DNA of 44,661 nucleotides, taken from assembly GCF_049723235.1 (NCBI RefSeq), contig NZ_JBNARB010000019.1:1-44661 (forward strand). Reading direction: 5' to 3'. How positions within the stretch are numbered: position 1 is the stretch's first letter; each line of letters opens with the position of its first letter. The notes under the pieces are model-generated. The model searched no databases. It worked only from the letters and a program-made list of their open reading frames with translations, and was not told where the DNA came from. Shown piece after piece: positions 33,882-42,889 of the stretch. This stretch comes from Thermovenabulum sp049723235. Its GTDB lineage: Bacteria; Bacillota; Thermosediminibacteria; Thermosediminibacterales; Thermosediminibacteraceae. The position numbers and the translations under genes are program-made.

Positions 33882-34143
33882 TTTTTATAACTTCCTCCTT
33901 AAGCCTTTCAATAGTATCTTTATCTATACTGCAATCCAAAGCTTTTGAAAGCCTATCTTCATTTAAAGCTTTATCAAAACATTTGGGATCCCTGCAAAAA
34001 TAAGCTCCTCTTCCAGACTTTTTACCGGTGAGGTCTACAAAAATACTTCCATCAGGAGCTCTTACAACCCTAATTAATTCTTTTTTTGGTTTCATCTGCT
34101 TACATCCCAAGCACATTCTTTGAGGGATTTTTTTAGGACTCAA
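33868..34143 (-). CDS. rnpM: YlxR/RnpM RNA-binding protein
   Basis: A 91-residue YlxR-family protein (PQRMCLGCKQMKPKKELIRVV, then GRGAYFCRDPKCFDKAL). Recent work names it RnpM, an RNase P modulator that binds the RNase P RNA. The start is TTG with GGGGGG upstream. It lies in the usual nusA-ylxR-ylxQ-infB order, 11 bp after nusA. Confidence 0.93.
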   Translation of the reverse strand: MSPKKIPQRMCLGCKQMKPKKELIRVVRAPDGSIFVDLTGKKSGRGAYFCRDPKCFDKALNEDRLSKALDCSIDKDTIERLKEEVIKSEAL

Positions 34144-34154
34144 GACAATCCCCC

Positions 34155-35186
34155 CTAAGATTTATTTTGCGGTTTAATATCAATTTTCCAGCCCGTTAAT
34201 TTCGCAGCAAGACGAGCATTTTGTCCTTCTTTTCCAATTGCAAGGGAAAGCTGATTATCTGGAACAATCACCCTTGCTGTTTTGTTATCTTCATCTATAT
34301 CTACTTTCAATACTTTTGCAGGGCTTAAAGCGTTTGATATATATTCAGCAGGATCTTTACTCCATTTTATTATATCTATTTTTTCACCTTTGAGTTCATC
34401 CACAATTGTTTGAACTCGGGTACCTTTTTGACCTACGCAAGCTCCTACGGGATCCACATTTTCATCTCGAGAATGAACAGCAATTTTTGTTCTTGATCCT
34501 GCTTCCCTGGCAATACTTTTGATCTCTACAATTCCTTCATAAATTTCAGGTACTTCTAATTCGAAAAGCCTCTTTATTAATCCTGGATGAGAACGGGATA
34601 CGGTAATCTGTGGCCCTTTTGTAGTTTTTTTAACTTCTAAAACATATACTTTTATCCTTTCACCGGTATTATACACTTCATTGGGAATTTGTTCAGTCGG
34701 TGGTAAAATAACTTCCGTCTTCCCCAAATCTATTATAACATTTTTTTTCTCCGTGCGCAGAATAATACCTGTTACCAGGTCTGTTTCTCTGCCTGCAAAT
34801 TCTTCGTAAATTATATTTCTTTCAGCTTCTTTAATCCTCTGCATGACTACCTGTTTAGCGGTTTGAGCTGCAATTCTGCCAAAATTTTTTGGCTTTACTT
34901 CTACTGAAATTATATCTCCCACTTTTACCAAAGGATTAATTTTTTTTGCTTCAATAAGACTAATCTCCAAAAGAGGGTTCGAAACATCTTCTTTTACAGT
35001 TTTCTGAGAGAATACTTTTACTTCGCCAGTTTCTCTATCAATATTGATTTTTACATTCTGAGTCGTCCCGTAATTTTTTTTATATGCTGAAACAAGGGCT
35101 GCTTCAATTGCCTCTATGAGAATTTCTTTATTAATTCCTTTATCTTTTTCAATTTGTTCCAGTGCTTCAAGAAATTCAATATTCAT
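34155..35186 (-). CDS. nusA: Transcription termination/antitermination factor NusA
   Basis: A 343-residue NusA of the short Firmicutes form: an N-terminal RNA polymerase-binding domain (about 1-125), an S1 domain (about 130-200, LVTGIILRTEKKNVIIDLG) and two KH domains (about 200-343, with GACVGQKGTRVQTIVDEL and LAIGKEGQNARLAAKLTGW). It lacks the acidic C-terminal repeats of E. coli. It lies two bases after rimP and leads the operon to infB. Confidence 0.97.
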   Translation of the reverse strand: MNIEFLEALEQIEKDKGINKEILIEAIEAALVSAYKKNYGTTQNVKINIDRETGEVKVFSQKTVKEDVSNPLLEISLIEAKKINPLVKVGDIISVEVKPKNFGRIAAQTAKQVVMQRIKEAERNIIYEEFAGRETDLVTGIILRTEKKNVIIDLGKTEVILPPTEQIPNEVYNTGERIKVYVLEVKKTTKGPQITVSRSHPGLIKRLFELEVPEIYEGIVEIKSIAREAGSRTKIAVHSRDENVDPVGACVGQKGTRVQTIVDELKGEKIDIIKWSKDPAEYISNALSPAKVLKVDIDEDNKTARVIVPDNQLSLAIGKEGQNARLAAKLTGWKIDIKPQNKS

Positions 35187-35188
35187 CT

Positions 35189-35671
35189 TTACCTCTCCTG
35201 TTCGTCAAATTTGAAATTAAATTTAAGTCGAGCAGAGGAAATTTTATCTTTCGGTATATTAAAATTAGTGTCCTTTTCTTTTAAAACAATTACTCCATCA
35301 ATAAAATCTACTAAAATGCCCGTAAAGGATTTTTTACCTGATATTGGTTCAAAGGTTTTTACTTCTATCTCTTTACCTTTAAATCTTATAAAATCGCTGT
35401 CTTTTTTTAGCGGCCGCTCTACACCTGGAGAAGAAACTTCAAGAATATACCTTTGAGGAATAGGATCGTAAATATCCAGCAGTCTGCTTATTTCTTCACT
35501 CACCTCCTGACAATCGTCTAAGGTTACTCCTCCCGGTTTATCGATATAATACCTTAAATACCAATTACCTCCTTCTTTAACAAACTCAACATCCACCAAT
35601 TCGTAATTTTTTCCCTTTAATGCTTCGTCAGCAATATTTTTAGCTTTTTCTAAAATAAGATTTTTCTGCAT
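35189..35671 (-). CDS. rimP: Ribosome maturation factor RimP
   Basis: A 160-residue RimP with the motifs YELVDVEFVKEGGNWYLRYYID, TLDDCQEVSEEISRLLD and the VSSPGVERPLKK signature near residue 80. It assists 30S assembly. It is the first gene of the rimP-nusA-infB operon, after the polC terminator. No clear promoter is visible in the 30-bp gap, so part of the expression may be read-through. Confidence 0.96.
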   Translation of the reverse strand: MQKNLILEKAKNIADEALKGKNYELVDVEFVKEGGNWYLRYYIDKPGGVTLDDCQEVSEEISRLLDIYDPIPQRYILEVSSPGVERPLKKDSDFIRFKGKEIEVKTFEPISGKKSFTGILVDFIDGVIVLKEKDTNFNIPKDKISSARLKFNFKFDEQER

Positions 35672-35691
35672 AATACCGTACCACCCTTTAA

Positions 35692-35724
35692 AATAATTTA
35701 AAAGAGTGGGAGAAAACCCACTCT
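35692..35724 (-). terminator. Terminator after polC
   Basis: The 8-bp stem AGAGTGGG/CCCACTCT (35703-35710 with 35717-35724) is followed by a T/A-rich tract on the minus strand. Confidence 0.75.
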
Positions 35725-35787
35725 ATTACTAATCTTCCAAAATTAATCTCATTTTATTATAGCACATTGAATATTTTTATACAATAT

Positions 35788-38700
35788 TCAAAAAAGACAA
35801 ATCTGATCGGTTTCCCTTAAACCACCGAGAACCCCGTTTTTTCTTAATATTTCAATAACATTTTTTGTTACTCTTGTCCTTATTCTTAGATCTTCTATTG
35901 ATGTGAAAGGAGCTTTTTGTCTTTCTTCAAAAATGCTTAACGCAGCGGCAATGCCGAGGCCGGGTAGAGTTGTTAAAGGTGGTAAAATACCTTCATCAGT
36001 AATAATAAATTTTTTATAATGAGAGTTATATAAATCAACGGGCAAAAATTCTATTCCCCTCAGATACATTTCATTCGCCACTTCCAGAATTGTTAATAAA
36101 TTTTTTTCCTTTGCTGAAGCTTCCTTATCCTTACTTTCTATTTCTTTAATAGCTTCTTTTATAGCTTTATGTCCTTTTAAGATCAATTCCCCATCGAAGT
36201 CATCTGCCCTTACCGTGAAATAAGTGGCATAAAAAGCCTTTGGATAATATACTTTAAAATAAGCAATTCTAAAAGCCATAATTACGTAAGCAACTGCATG
36301 AGCTTTTGGGAACATATATTTTATTTTCTTGCAGGATTCAATAAACCATGGTTCTACGTTATTTTTTTTCATAATTTCCTCTTCTTCGGGTTTTAATCCC
36401 TTTCCCTTTCTTACCCTTTCCATTATATTAAAAGCGATTTTAGGCTCTACTCCTTTTTCTATAAGATGTAGCATAATGTCATCGCGGGTAGCAATTACTT
36501 CCTTCAAAGTTGCTATTTTGTTTTTAATTAGATCTTGAGCATTGTTTAACCATACATCTGTCCCATGGGATAAACCGCTGATTCTAACAAGTTCGGAAAA
36601 AGTAGTGGGTCTTGTATCTTCCAGCATCTGTCTTACAAAACGAGTTCCAAATTCCGGCACCCCTAAGGTTCCTACTGTAGTTCCGACATCCTCTGGATTT
36701 AATGACAAAGGTTCCAAACTGGAAAATATACCCATGGTTTTCCTGTCATCTAAGGGAATTTCTCTTGCATTTACCCCGGTTTCTTCCTCCAGCAGCTTTA
36801 TCACAGTAGGATCGTCATGTCCCAGCAGATCCAATTTTAAAAGCCTTTCACTTATCGAATGATAATCGAAATGGGTAGTGATGACTCCTGATTCCCTGTC
36901 ATCAGCCGGGTATTGTATAGGGGTAAACTCATAAATCTCTTTATCTTTGGGAACTACTATTAATCCGCCGGGATGTTGACCGGTTGTTCTTTTTACTCCC
37001 GTTATTCCCTGCGCTAACCTTTTAATTTCACACTCGGGGAAATTTAATTTATTATCATTTGCATAGGATTTTACAAAACCGTAAGCCGTTTTCTCGGCAA
37101 TTGTAGATATAGTACCTGCCCTGAATACGCTATCTTTTCCAAAAAGCTCTTCTGTATACTTGTGAGCTTTACTTTGGTATTCTCCTGAAAAGTTAAGATC
37201 AATATCCGGTACTTTATCTCCTTCAAAACCCATAAAAACTTCAAAGGGAATATTAAATCCGTCTTTTTTCATTTTACTTGAACAATTTGGACATAATTTG
37301 TCCGGAAGATCTGGCCCTACAATTCCTTCATTGTTCTCAACAAAAATAGTTTTCTTGCATTTAGGGCACAAATAGTGAGGCGGTAAAGGATTTACTTCGG
37401 TGATTTCACACATGGTAGCTACCAGGGAAGATCCAACGGAACCCCTTGAACCTACTAAATAACCGTCGTTCAAAGATTTTTTCACAAGTTTATGAGCAAT
37501 TAAATATATAACCGAATATCCGTTATTTACTATGGAATTAAGCTCTCTTTCAATTCTTTTTTTGACAATTTCCGGGAGATCCTCTCCGTAAATTTCTTTT
37601 GCTCTCTTATAAGTCATATTTATTATTTCTTCTTCGGCCCCATCTATTTTTGGGGGATATAATTCATCGGGAACTGGTTTTAAATTATCTTTTATAAGTT
37701 CGGCAATTCTCCTTGGATTCTCAATTACTACTTCGTAAGCCGGGCCGTCACCCAAATATTCAGCTTCGGATAACATTTCCTTTGTGGTTTTCAAATATAG
37801 CATGGAGCTTTTATCATAATCCTGATATCCCTGAGCATTGAGCAGGATCTTTCTAAAAATTTCATCTTCAGGATTAATAAAATGGGCATCACTGGTCATA
37901 ACTACGAATTTATTTAATTTTTTTCCAAGGAGGTAAATTTTTTTATTTATTTCTTTCAATGTCTCCTCGCTTTTTACAATACCTCTTTGAACCATAAAAT
38001 AATTATTTTTTAAAGGTTGAATTTCCAGAAAATCATAAAAAGAGGCAAGCCTTTCAATATCCTCTTCAGAATGATAATTTAAAAGAGCCTGAAAAAGTTC
38101 TCCCGATTCACATGCCGAACCTATCAAAAGACCTTGTCTCATGGAATTAAGCAGAGATTTTGGTATCCTCGGATGCCTGTAAAAATAATTTAAATGAGAT
38201 ATAGAAACCAATTTGTATAAATTATAAAGTCCTGTTTCATTCTGAGCAAGAATAATCGCATGATAAGAATTTATATTACACGGCGTATTTAATGTGTTTA
38301 AATCGGAAAGTTTTAAGGCTCCTTTTTCTTTTGCTCTTTTTATTAATTCTATAAATATAAGTGCCAGGGCATTAGCATCATCTGTGGCCCTGTGGTGATT
38401 TTTTAGCTTAATGTTTAAATACTTTGCCACAGTATCCAGCTTATGGTTTTTAATATCTTCAAGAACCATAGCCGATAAAGCAACGGTATCAATGACACTA
38501 TTTTTAAAGGGAATGCCCAGTTTATAAAAGTCCCTTCTTAAAAATCCTGAATCAAATTCTGCATTGTGAGCTACGAATACAGCATCTTTAATAAAATCTT
38601 TAAACTTGTATAAAGCTTCGTTAAGAGGAGGGGCATTTTCCACCATCGCATTTGTAATCCCGGTTAAGCTGGAAATACTTGATGGAATAGATTTTTTAGG

Positions 38701-40026
38701 CTTTATAAAAGTATGAAAGGTGTCGATAATTTCTCCTTTATATATTTTTACAGCTCCAATTTCTATTATTTCGTCAGAATCCATTGATAGGCCTGTTGTT
38801 TCAATATCAACGGCTACATAAAGAAAATCATCAATATTTCCTTCCGGTGGGAATGCAATTACTGGAAATTGGTCATCAAAGATATAGGCTTCCATTCCGT
38901 AAATAGGCTTTACGCCCGAATTTATAGAAGCTTCGTAAATCTCAGGAAAAGCTTGTACAACCCCATGATCTGTAAATGCTATAGCTTTCCAACCCCAATT
39001 TTTTACCATTTCTATTACTTCTTTTGGGGAACAAATCGCATCCATCGAGGAAAATTTAGTATGTAAATGAAGCTCAACCCTTTTTTCTTCTGCTTCATCC
39101 TTTCTCCAGGGTTTTTCGGAAAGTTTTATATCATAAGGTATCAATTCGTATTCCTGTGTAAATTTACTTTGTTCAATCTTGCCTCGAATTTTTAAATACT
39201 GTCCTTCTTCTAAATAATTAATTAACTCTTTTTTATCTTTTTTCAAAAATAATTTAACCGGTAAAGAAGCCGTATTATCAGTAATTGCGAAGGTTACAAG
39301 CAATCCTTCATTTTTCAGTTCTTTTACTTGTACATCGAAAATTTTCCCTAATATTACAACTTCTTTCTCTTCACCGGCAATTGCATTGATATTGATCGGT
39401 GGTTGTTCAAAGTCTTTTCCTAAAATAACATCAATCTGCTTTTTTTGTTTTTTATCTTTTTCACAACTTAAATCCATTAAGATAGATTCAACAATTTTTC
39501 TTTCCTCTTCTTCGAAATCATAATATTCAACTTCTAACTTTTCTTTAAATTCTACATTGATTTCAATACCGTACCTTAAAAAAAACTTTTCGATAAAGTC
39601 CTTTGCTCTTTTTTTTTCTAAATACTTATTACCATTTTTTTCTACTATGATCTCCAGTACTCCATTTTTATATTCCCAGCTCGTATTTATTAAAAATATT
39701 CTGGTGGAAGGGTATTTCTTAAAAAGCTCTTCTTTGCAAGTTTCCCAGTTCTCTTTAATTACTTCTATCGCAACCTTTTTATCACAGTTTTTGTTTGTTT
39801 CTATAAAATTTAAGTTAATATTTGCATTACAGCCAATTTTTTGTTTAATATCTCTTGTAATTTTATTAATTATCTCTTCTTTTAAAGGATCTATGCCTTC
39901 CAAATATATATCAACGCTCTGTTGTTTTTTATTTATTTCTACTTTTTTAACAATTGTACTTTTTATAATTAAAATTTCTTTATCATTATAATTTGATAAA
40001 GAAACAATTTTAAATAGATCTAACAT
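35788..40026 (-). CDS. polC: DNA polymerase III PolC-type alpha subunit
   Basis: A 1412-residue replicative polymerase of low-G+C bacteria. In order: N-terminal domains, an OB fold (about 220-300), the first PHP part (LHLHTKFSSMDA near 319), and a 3'-5' exonuclease inserted in PHP (VDIETTG near 407, HNAEFD near 487, HHRATDDA near 544). A zinc finger (CPKC ... CPNC) and the polymerase palm with PDIDLNF follow, then GQHPGGLIVVP and a C-terminal HhH region (LPGLGIAAALSI). The ATG at 40024-40026 has GGAGG seven bases upstream, and a 16-residue upstream extension is rejected. It is 19 bp after the mgtC-like gene. Domain order is normal and no key motif is missing. Confidence 0.98.
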   Translation of the reverse strand: MLDLFKIVSLSNYNDKEILIIKSTIVKKVEINKKQQSVDIYLEGIDPLKEEIINKITRDIKQKIGCNANINLNFIETNKNCDKKVAIEVIKENWETCKEELFKKYPSTRIFLINTSWEYKNGVLEIIVEKNGNKYLEKKRAKDFIEKFFLRYGIEINVEFKEKLEVEYYDFEEEERKIVESILMDLSCEKDKKQKKQIDVILGKDFEQPPININAIAGEEKEVVILGKIFDVQVKELKNEGLLVTFAITDNTASLPVKLFLKKDKKELINYLEEGQYLKIRGKIEQSKFTQEYELIPYDIKLSEKPWRKDEAEEKRVELHLHTKFSSMDAICSPKEVIEMVKNWGWKAIAFTDHGVVQAFPEIYEASINSGVKPIYGMEAYIFDDQFPVIAFPPEGNIDDFLYVAVDIETTGLSMDSDEIIEIGAVKIYKGEIIDTFHTFIKPKKSIPSSISSLTGITNAMVENAPPLNEALYKFKDFIKDAVFVAHNAEFDSGFLRRDFYKLGIPFKNSVIDTVALSAMVLEDIKNHKLDTVAKYLNIKLKNHHRATDDANALALIFIELIKRAKEKGALKLSDLNTLNTPCNINSYHAIILAQNETGLYNLYKLVSISHLNYFYRHPRIPKSLLNSMRQGLLIGSACESGELFQALLNYHSEEDIERLASFYDFLEIQPLKNNYFMVQRGIVKSEETLKEINKKIYLLGKKLNKFVVMTSDAHFINPEDEIFRKILLNAQGYQDYDKSSMLYLKTTKEMLSEAEYLGDGPAYEVVIENPRRIAELIKDNLKPVPDELYPPKIDGAEEEIINMTYKRAKEIYGEDLPEIVKKRIERELNSIVNNGYSVIYLIAHKLVKKSLNDGYLVGSRGSVGSSLVATMCEITEVNPLPPHYLCPKCKKTIFVENNEGIVGPDLPDKLCPNCSSKMKKDGFNIPFEVFMGFEGDKVPDIDLNFSGEYQSKAHKYTEELFGKDSVFRAGTISTIAEKTAYGFVKSYANDNKLNFPECEIKRLAQGITGVKRTTGQHPGGLIVVPKDKEIYEFTPIQYPADDRESGVITTHFDYHSISERLLKLDLLGHDDPTVIKLLEEETGVNAREIPLDDRKTMGIFSSLEPLSLNPEDVGTTVGTLGVPEFGTRFVRQMLEDTRPTTFSELVRISGLSHGTDVWLNNAQDLIKNKIATLKEVIATRDDIMLHLIEKGVEPKIAFNIMERVRKGKGLKPEEEEIMKKNNVEPWFIESCKKIKYMFPKAHAVAYVIMAFRIAYFKVYYPKAFYATYFTVRADDFDGELILKGHKAIKEAIKEIESKDKEASAKEKNLLTILEVANEMYLRGIEFLPVDLYNSHYKKFIITDEGILPPLTTLPGLGIAAALSIFEERQKAPFTSIEDLRIRTRVTKNVIEILRKNGVLGGLRETDQICLF

Positions 40027-40045
40027 AGTTCTTCCTCCGGCCAAA

Positions 40046-40705
40046 TTAAATATCGATACATTGAACACCTTCAATAGCCGACAATTTCATTATAACATCC
40101 TCTATTTTTACATTTGCTGGTAACCTTACAGTAAGATTTATATTTACTCTATCCTCATCTAAATTTTCCATTTTGATATTTCTTATACTTATTCCGTATT
40201 CTCCCAAAACCGTACCAATTTTTCCCAATTGTCCCGGTTTATCCGAAACAGTGACATATATGTTATAAAGTAGCCTCCGATTAATGAATACCGCTTCTAT
40301 TCTGGTAAGGGAAATAAGTGTAATAAAAGTAAAAATTGTAGCAATTATAGCAGCAGAATAAAAGCCGCAACCTATAGCAAGTCCAATGGAAGCTACAGTC
40401 CACAGGCTTGCAGCCGTGGTTAAACCCTTAACAGTAGGTCCAACTCTTATAATTGTTCCTGCACCCAGGAATCCTATACCACTTACTACTTGTGCTGCAA
40501 TCCTTGAAGGGTCTGTAGAGGTAAAAGCTCTAAATTTTTCAAATATAAATATTGAAACCAGCATTGTTAAAGTCGATCCTACGCACACAAGGACATGTGT
40601 TCTAAAGCCGGCCGGCCTATTTACACTCTCCCTTTCAATTCCTATGATACCTCCAAGAATTATCGATAAAAGGAGACGAGTCACCACTTCACTTTGAGTA
40701 ATCAT
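40046..40705 (-). CDS. MgtC/SapB family membrane protein with C-terminal ACT-like domain
   Basis: A 219-residue protein with four to five membrane helices (about residues 6-140). Signatures are LGGIIGIERES and RPAGFRTHVLVCVGSTLTMLVS, and GIGFLGAGTIIR with GLTTAASLW completes the MgtC core. A cytoplasmic ACT-like domain (about 150-219, KPGQLGKIGTVLGEYGISIRNI) follows. Some family members act in Mg2+ homeostasis or regulate ATP synthase; the substrate is not shown here. It abuts the glycosyltransferase gene with no gap and precedes polC by 19 bp. It is not part of the usual proS-polC neighbourhood. Confidence 0.88.
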   Translation of the reverse strand: MITQSEVVTRLLLSIILGGIIGIERESVNRPAGFRTHVLVCVGSTLTMLVSIFIFEKFRAFTSTDPSRIAAQVVSGIGFLGAGTIIRVGPTVKGLTTAASLWTVASIGLAIGCGFYSAAIIATIFTFITLISLTRIEAVFINRRLLYNIYVTVSDKPGQLGKIGTVLGEYGISIRNIKMENLDEDRVNINLTVRLPANVKIEDVIMKLSAIEGVQCIDI

Positions 40706-41350
40706 TTAATACACCCCGAATCTAAGTTTTATAAACACCCTTAATATATCATAGTACATTTTCAAACGAGCAAAACTTCCTCTAAAAAATCCCCTTTTTT
40801 CTTCCTTCATTACATGGGTTAAATCGTATAAATCTACCATTTTTACTTTAAAACCTTCTTTTTTCGATAAGATTGTTAACGCCATTTCTAAACCGTAATT
40901 ATCAGCAGGATAAGTTATTAATTTTTCCATTACCTCTCTTTTCATAGCCCTTTGTCCCGATAGAAAAGGGGTTATTTTTTGCGCTAAATCAGTGGCCCCT
41001 CTCCCGTTTTTAAAAATTCCAATACTCATGTCTGCTTCCATTTTTTTTACTGGTTCAATTAATTTTTCTATATGCTCTTTTTTTAAGCCTACCAGATCTG
41101 CATCTAACATTAAAATAATTTCCGATTTAGTAGATTTATACCCTTCTAAAATAGCCGAAAATTTGCCTTTATTTTCTTTTATGTCTAATACTTTAATCCC
41201 CAGGTTTCTTCCTACTTGTGAAGTATTGTCAGTAGAACCGTCACTAACTAAAATAATTTCATCGCATAGACCGCTTTCTATAATCGTTTTTAACACCGAT
41301 CCTACCGTCCGTTCTTCATTATATGCTGGAACTATAGCTGCCACTGACAT
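40706..41350 (-). CDS. Family 2 glycosyltransferase
   Basis: A 214-residue GT-A fold enzyme: IVPAYNEERTVGSVLKTI (residues 6-23), LVSDGSTDNT, the DxD-like MLDADLVGL near residue 80, and the acceptor region around GQRAMKRE. It lacks membrane helices except for a weakly hydrophobic C-terminus. The family includes dolichol/undecaprenyl-phosphate sugar transferases and glucosyl-3-phosphoglycerate synthases, so substrate is open. It has an AAAGGAG site and may share a transcript with mgtC and polC. Confidence 0.87.
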   Translation of the reverse strand: MSVAAIVPAYNEERTVGSVLKTIIESGLCDEIILVSDGSTDNTSQVGRNLGIKVLDIKENKGKFSAILEGYKSTKSEIILMLDADLVGLKKEHIEKLIEPVKKMEADMSIGIFKNGRGATDLAQKITPFLSGQRAMKREVMEKLITYPADNYGLEMALTILSKKEGFKVKMVDLYDLTHVMKEEKRGFFRGSFARLKMYYDILRVFIKLRFGVY

Positions 41351-41414
41351 GGTAACCCTCTCCTTTTATCATAATTTACATGAAAAAATAATCTAATCAA
41401 GCAAAAAAAATTTA

Positions 41415-42872
41415 TCACAGAGTATTAAAAAATTCAATATTAATATTATTAAATTCTATTTCAAAGGACTTTCCAGTTTTTCTTTCTTTTATTTCAACTT
41501 TTCCTTCTTTAATAAATTTATTGCCAATTATAATTTTATACGGTATACCCAGCAAATCTGCATCCTTGAATTTAACTCCCGGGCTATCTTCCCTATCGTC
41601 AATAATGACATCCAAATACTTTATTAATTTTTCATAAATTTCCTTTGATGCATTAAGAATAGACTCATTTTTTACATTTATTGGGATAATGTAGCAAAGA
41701 GCGGGAGAAAACTCCGGGGTAAATATCAATCCTTCAGAATCCCTATTTTTTTCAGAAATTAAATAAAAGAGATTAAATAAATCTATTTTCATAGAATTAA
41801 AGGTTATATTATTTTCCTTGGATGTCGAAAATTCTACAACTATTTGACCCTCAATTATTTCCATTGGTCTATTGCAGACAGGGCAAAGGTCATTATCTTT
41901 ATTTTCTTTAATGTCGCAAACGATATCAATCTTTATATCTTTTTCCGGAATAACGTCTATTATATGGTAATCTTCTTCATTTGCACCTACTACTGCTTCC
42001 TTCATGTCAATAATATCCCTATCAGCTATGACTTTCATGTCAAGCCCAATAGGCCCAGCAAATCCCATTTTGGTGTGGCCAAAATTTATTATTTCTTCTT
42101 CATTGGCCAAAGTAACTTTGTAAGCACCTAAAACTCTTTTCAACTTTTCTTCATTTATATTCCTTGAACCTTTTACAAGAGCAGCTATGTACTCTTCCTT
42201 ATTATTATTATAATTAACTTTGTAAATCATTGTTTTGATAGTCTTTTCTGGAGAAATATTTAAGAAGCTACAAAGTTCGGAAATGGTCTTAATACCAGGT
42301 GTATAAACCTTTTTCATGCTTTCATTCTTTTTAAGTTTCTTAGGCTCAATTTCTTTTTTATAACTTACATAATTTAAGGAGTATGAATTTGAGCACCCCG
42401 GACAATGTAAAAAAGCAAAATCTCTTTTTTCCGAGGAAAAAGAATAAATTATTTTTTCATTACTTTCTGCTACAGTAAAATATTTTTGGCTGATAATTTT
42501 TTGCATAAAATAATCTAAAATTTGATTTAATATTCTGGGCAATTTTGGAGTAATGTTTGTGATTTCATAGGAATAGAGGGTAAAATCGTTTAAAAAGTAA
42601 AAGTTTAAAGGAAGGATTTTTTCATTGTAGATTTCTCTTTTTATATCTTCTATGGAAGGTTCAAATTGATATATTTTTTGAAAATTTTCGGCTTCTATTC
42701 TATTTATAATTATTTCTTTTATTTTATCCAAAATTTTTACTCCCAGGGAATAAAAGGTCAGGGTTTCCCCTGACCTTAGTAATCCGCTTTTATACAAGAG
42801 TTTTTCGGTATCGTATTTTAAACCGGCAGGGATATTAAATACGCTCTTTGGGAATATTTCGGTTGCTTTCAT
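41415..42872 (-). CDS. Degenerate bacterial-type ProRS paralogue with INS editing domain (candidate tRNA(Pro) trans-editing factor)
   Basis: 485 residues from the ATG at 42870-42872 (GAGGTGAAAGGAGA upstream). The N-terminus (KATEIFPKSVFNIPAGLKYDTEKLLYKSGLL) and overall order follow bacterial ProRS: catalytic core, INS/YbaK domain (about 190-310) and anticodon-binding domain (about 385-485, IIDDREDSPGVKFKDADLLGIP). The editing-site motif EKTIKT (Lys213) and GFAGP (270-274) are kept, as are two CxxC pairs (157/160, 330/333). The class II motifs are not: about 60 residues holding the ATP/proline loop (GPTHEE in true ProRS) are deleted, the motif 2 FRDE is unrecognisable and the motif 3 GxGxxR arginine is replaced by IDLFNLFYLIS. 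It should not charge tRNA but could deacylate Ala-tRNA(Pro). It lies 17 bp downstream of proS. Confidence 0.85.
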   Translation of the reverse strand: MKATEIFPKSVFNIPAGLKYDTEKLLYKSGLLRSGETLTFYSLGVKILDKIKEIIINRIEAENFQKIYQFEPSIEDIKREIYNEKILPLNFYFLNDFTLYSYEITNITPKLPRILNQILDYFMQKIISQKYFTVAESNEKIIYSFSSEKRDFAFLHCPGCSNSYSLNYVSYKKEIEPKKLKKNESMKKVYTPGIKTISELCSFLNISPEKTIKTMIYKVNYNNNKEEYIAALVKGSRNINEEKLKRVLGAYKVTLANEEEIINFGHTKMGFAGPIGLDMKVIADRDIIDMKEAVVGANEEDYHIIDVIPEKDIKIDIVCDIKENKDNDLCPVCNRPMEIIEGQIVVEFSTSKENNITFNSMKIDLFNLFYLISEKNRDSEGLIFTPEFSPALCYIIPINVKNESILNASKEIYEKLIKYLDVIIDDREDSPGVKFKDADLLGIPYKIIIGNKFIKEGKVEIKERKTGKSFEIEFNNINIEFFNTL

Positions 42873-42889
42873 TCTCCTTTCACCTCGAA

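Noticed and set aside
39557..39991. Plus-strand 144-codon hydrophobic frame opposite polC
   Set aside because: Mirror of the Lys/Glu-rich N-terminal polC region; the polC frame is conserved, so this is a shadow.
40027..40074. 16-residue N-terminal extension of PolC
   Set aside because: It includes the GGAGG site that clearly serves the ATG at 40024-40026.
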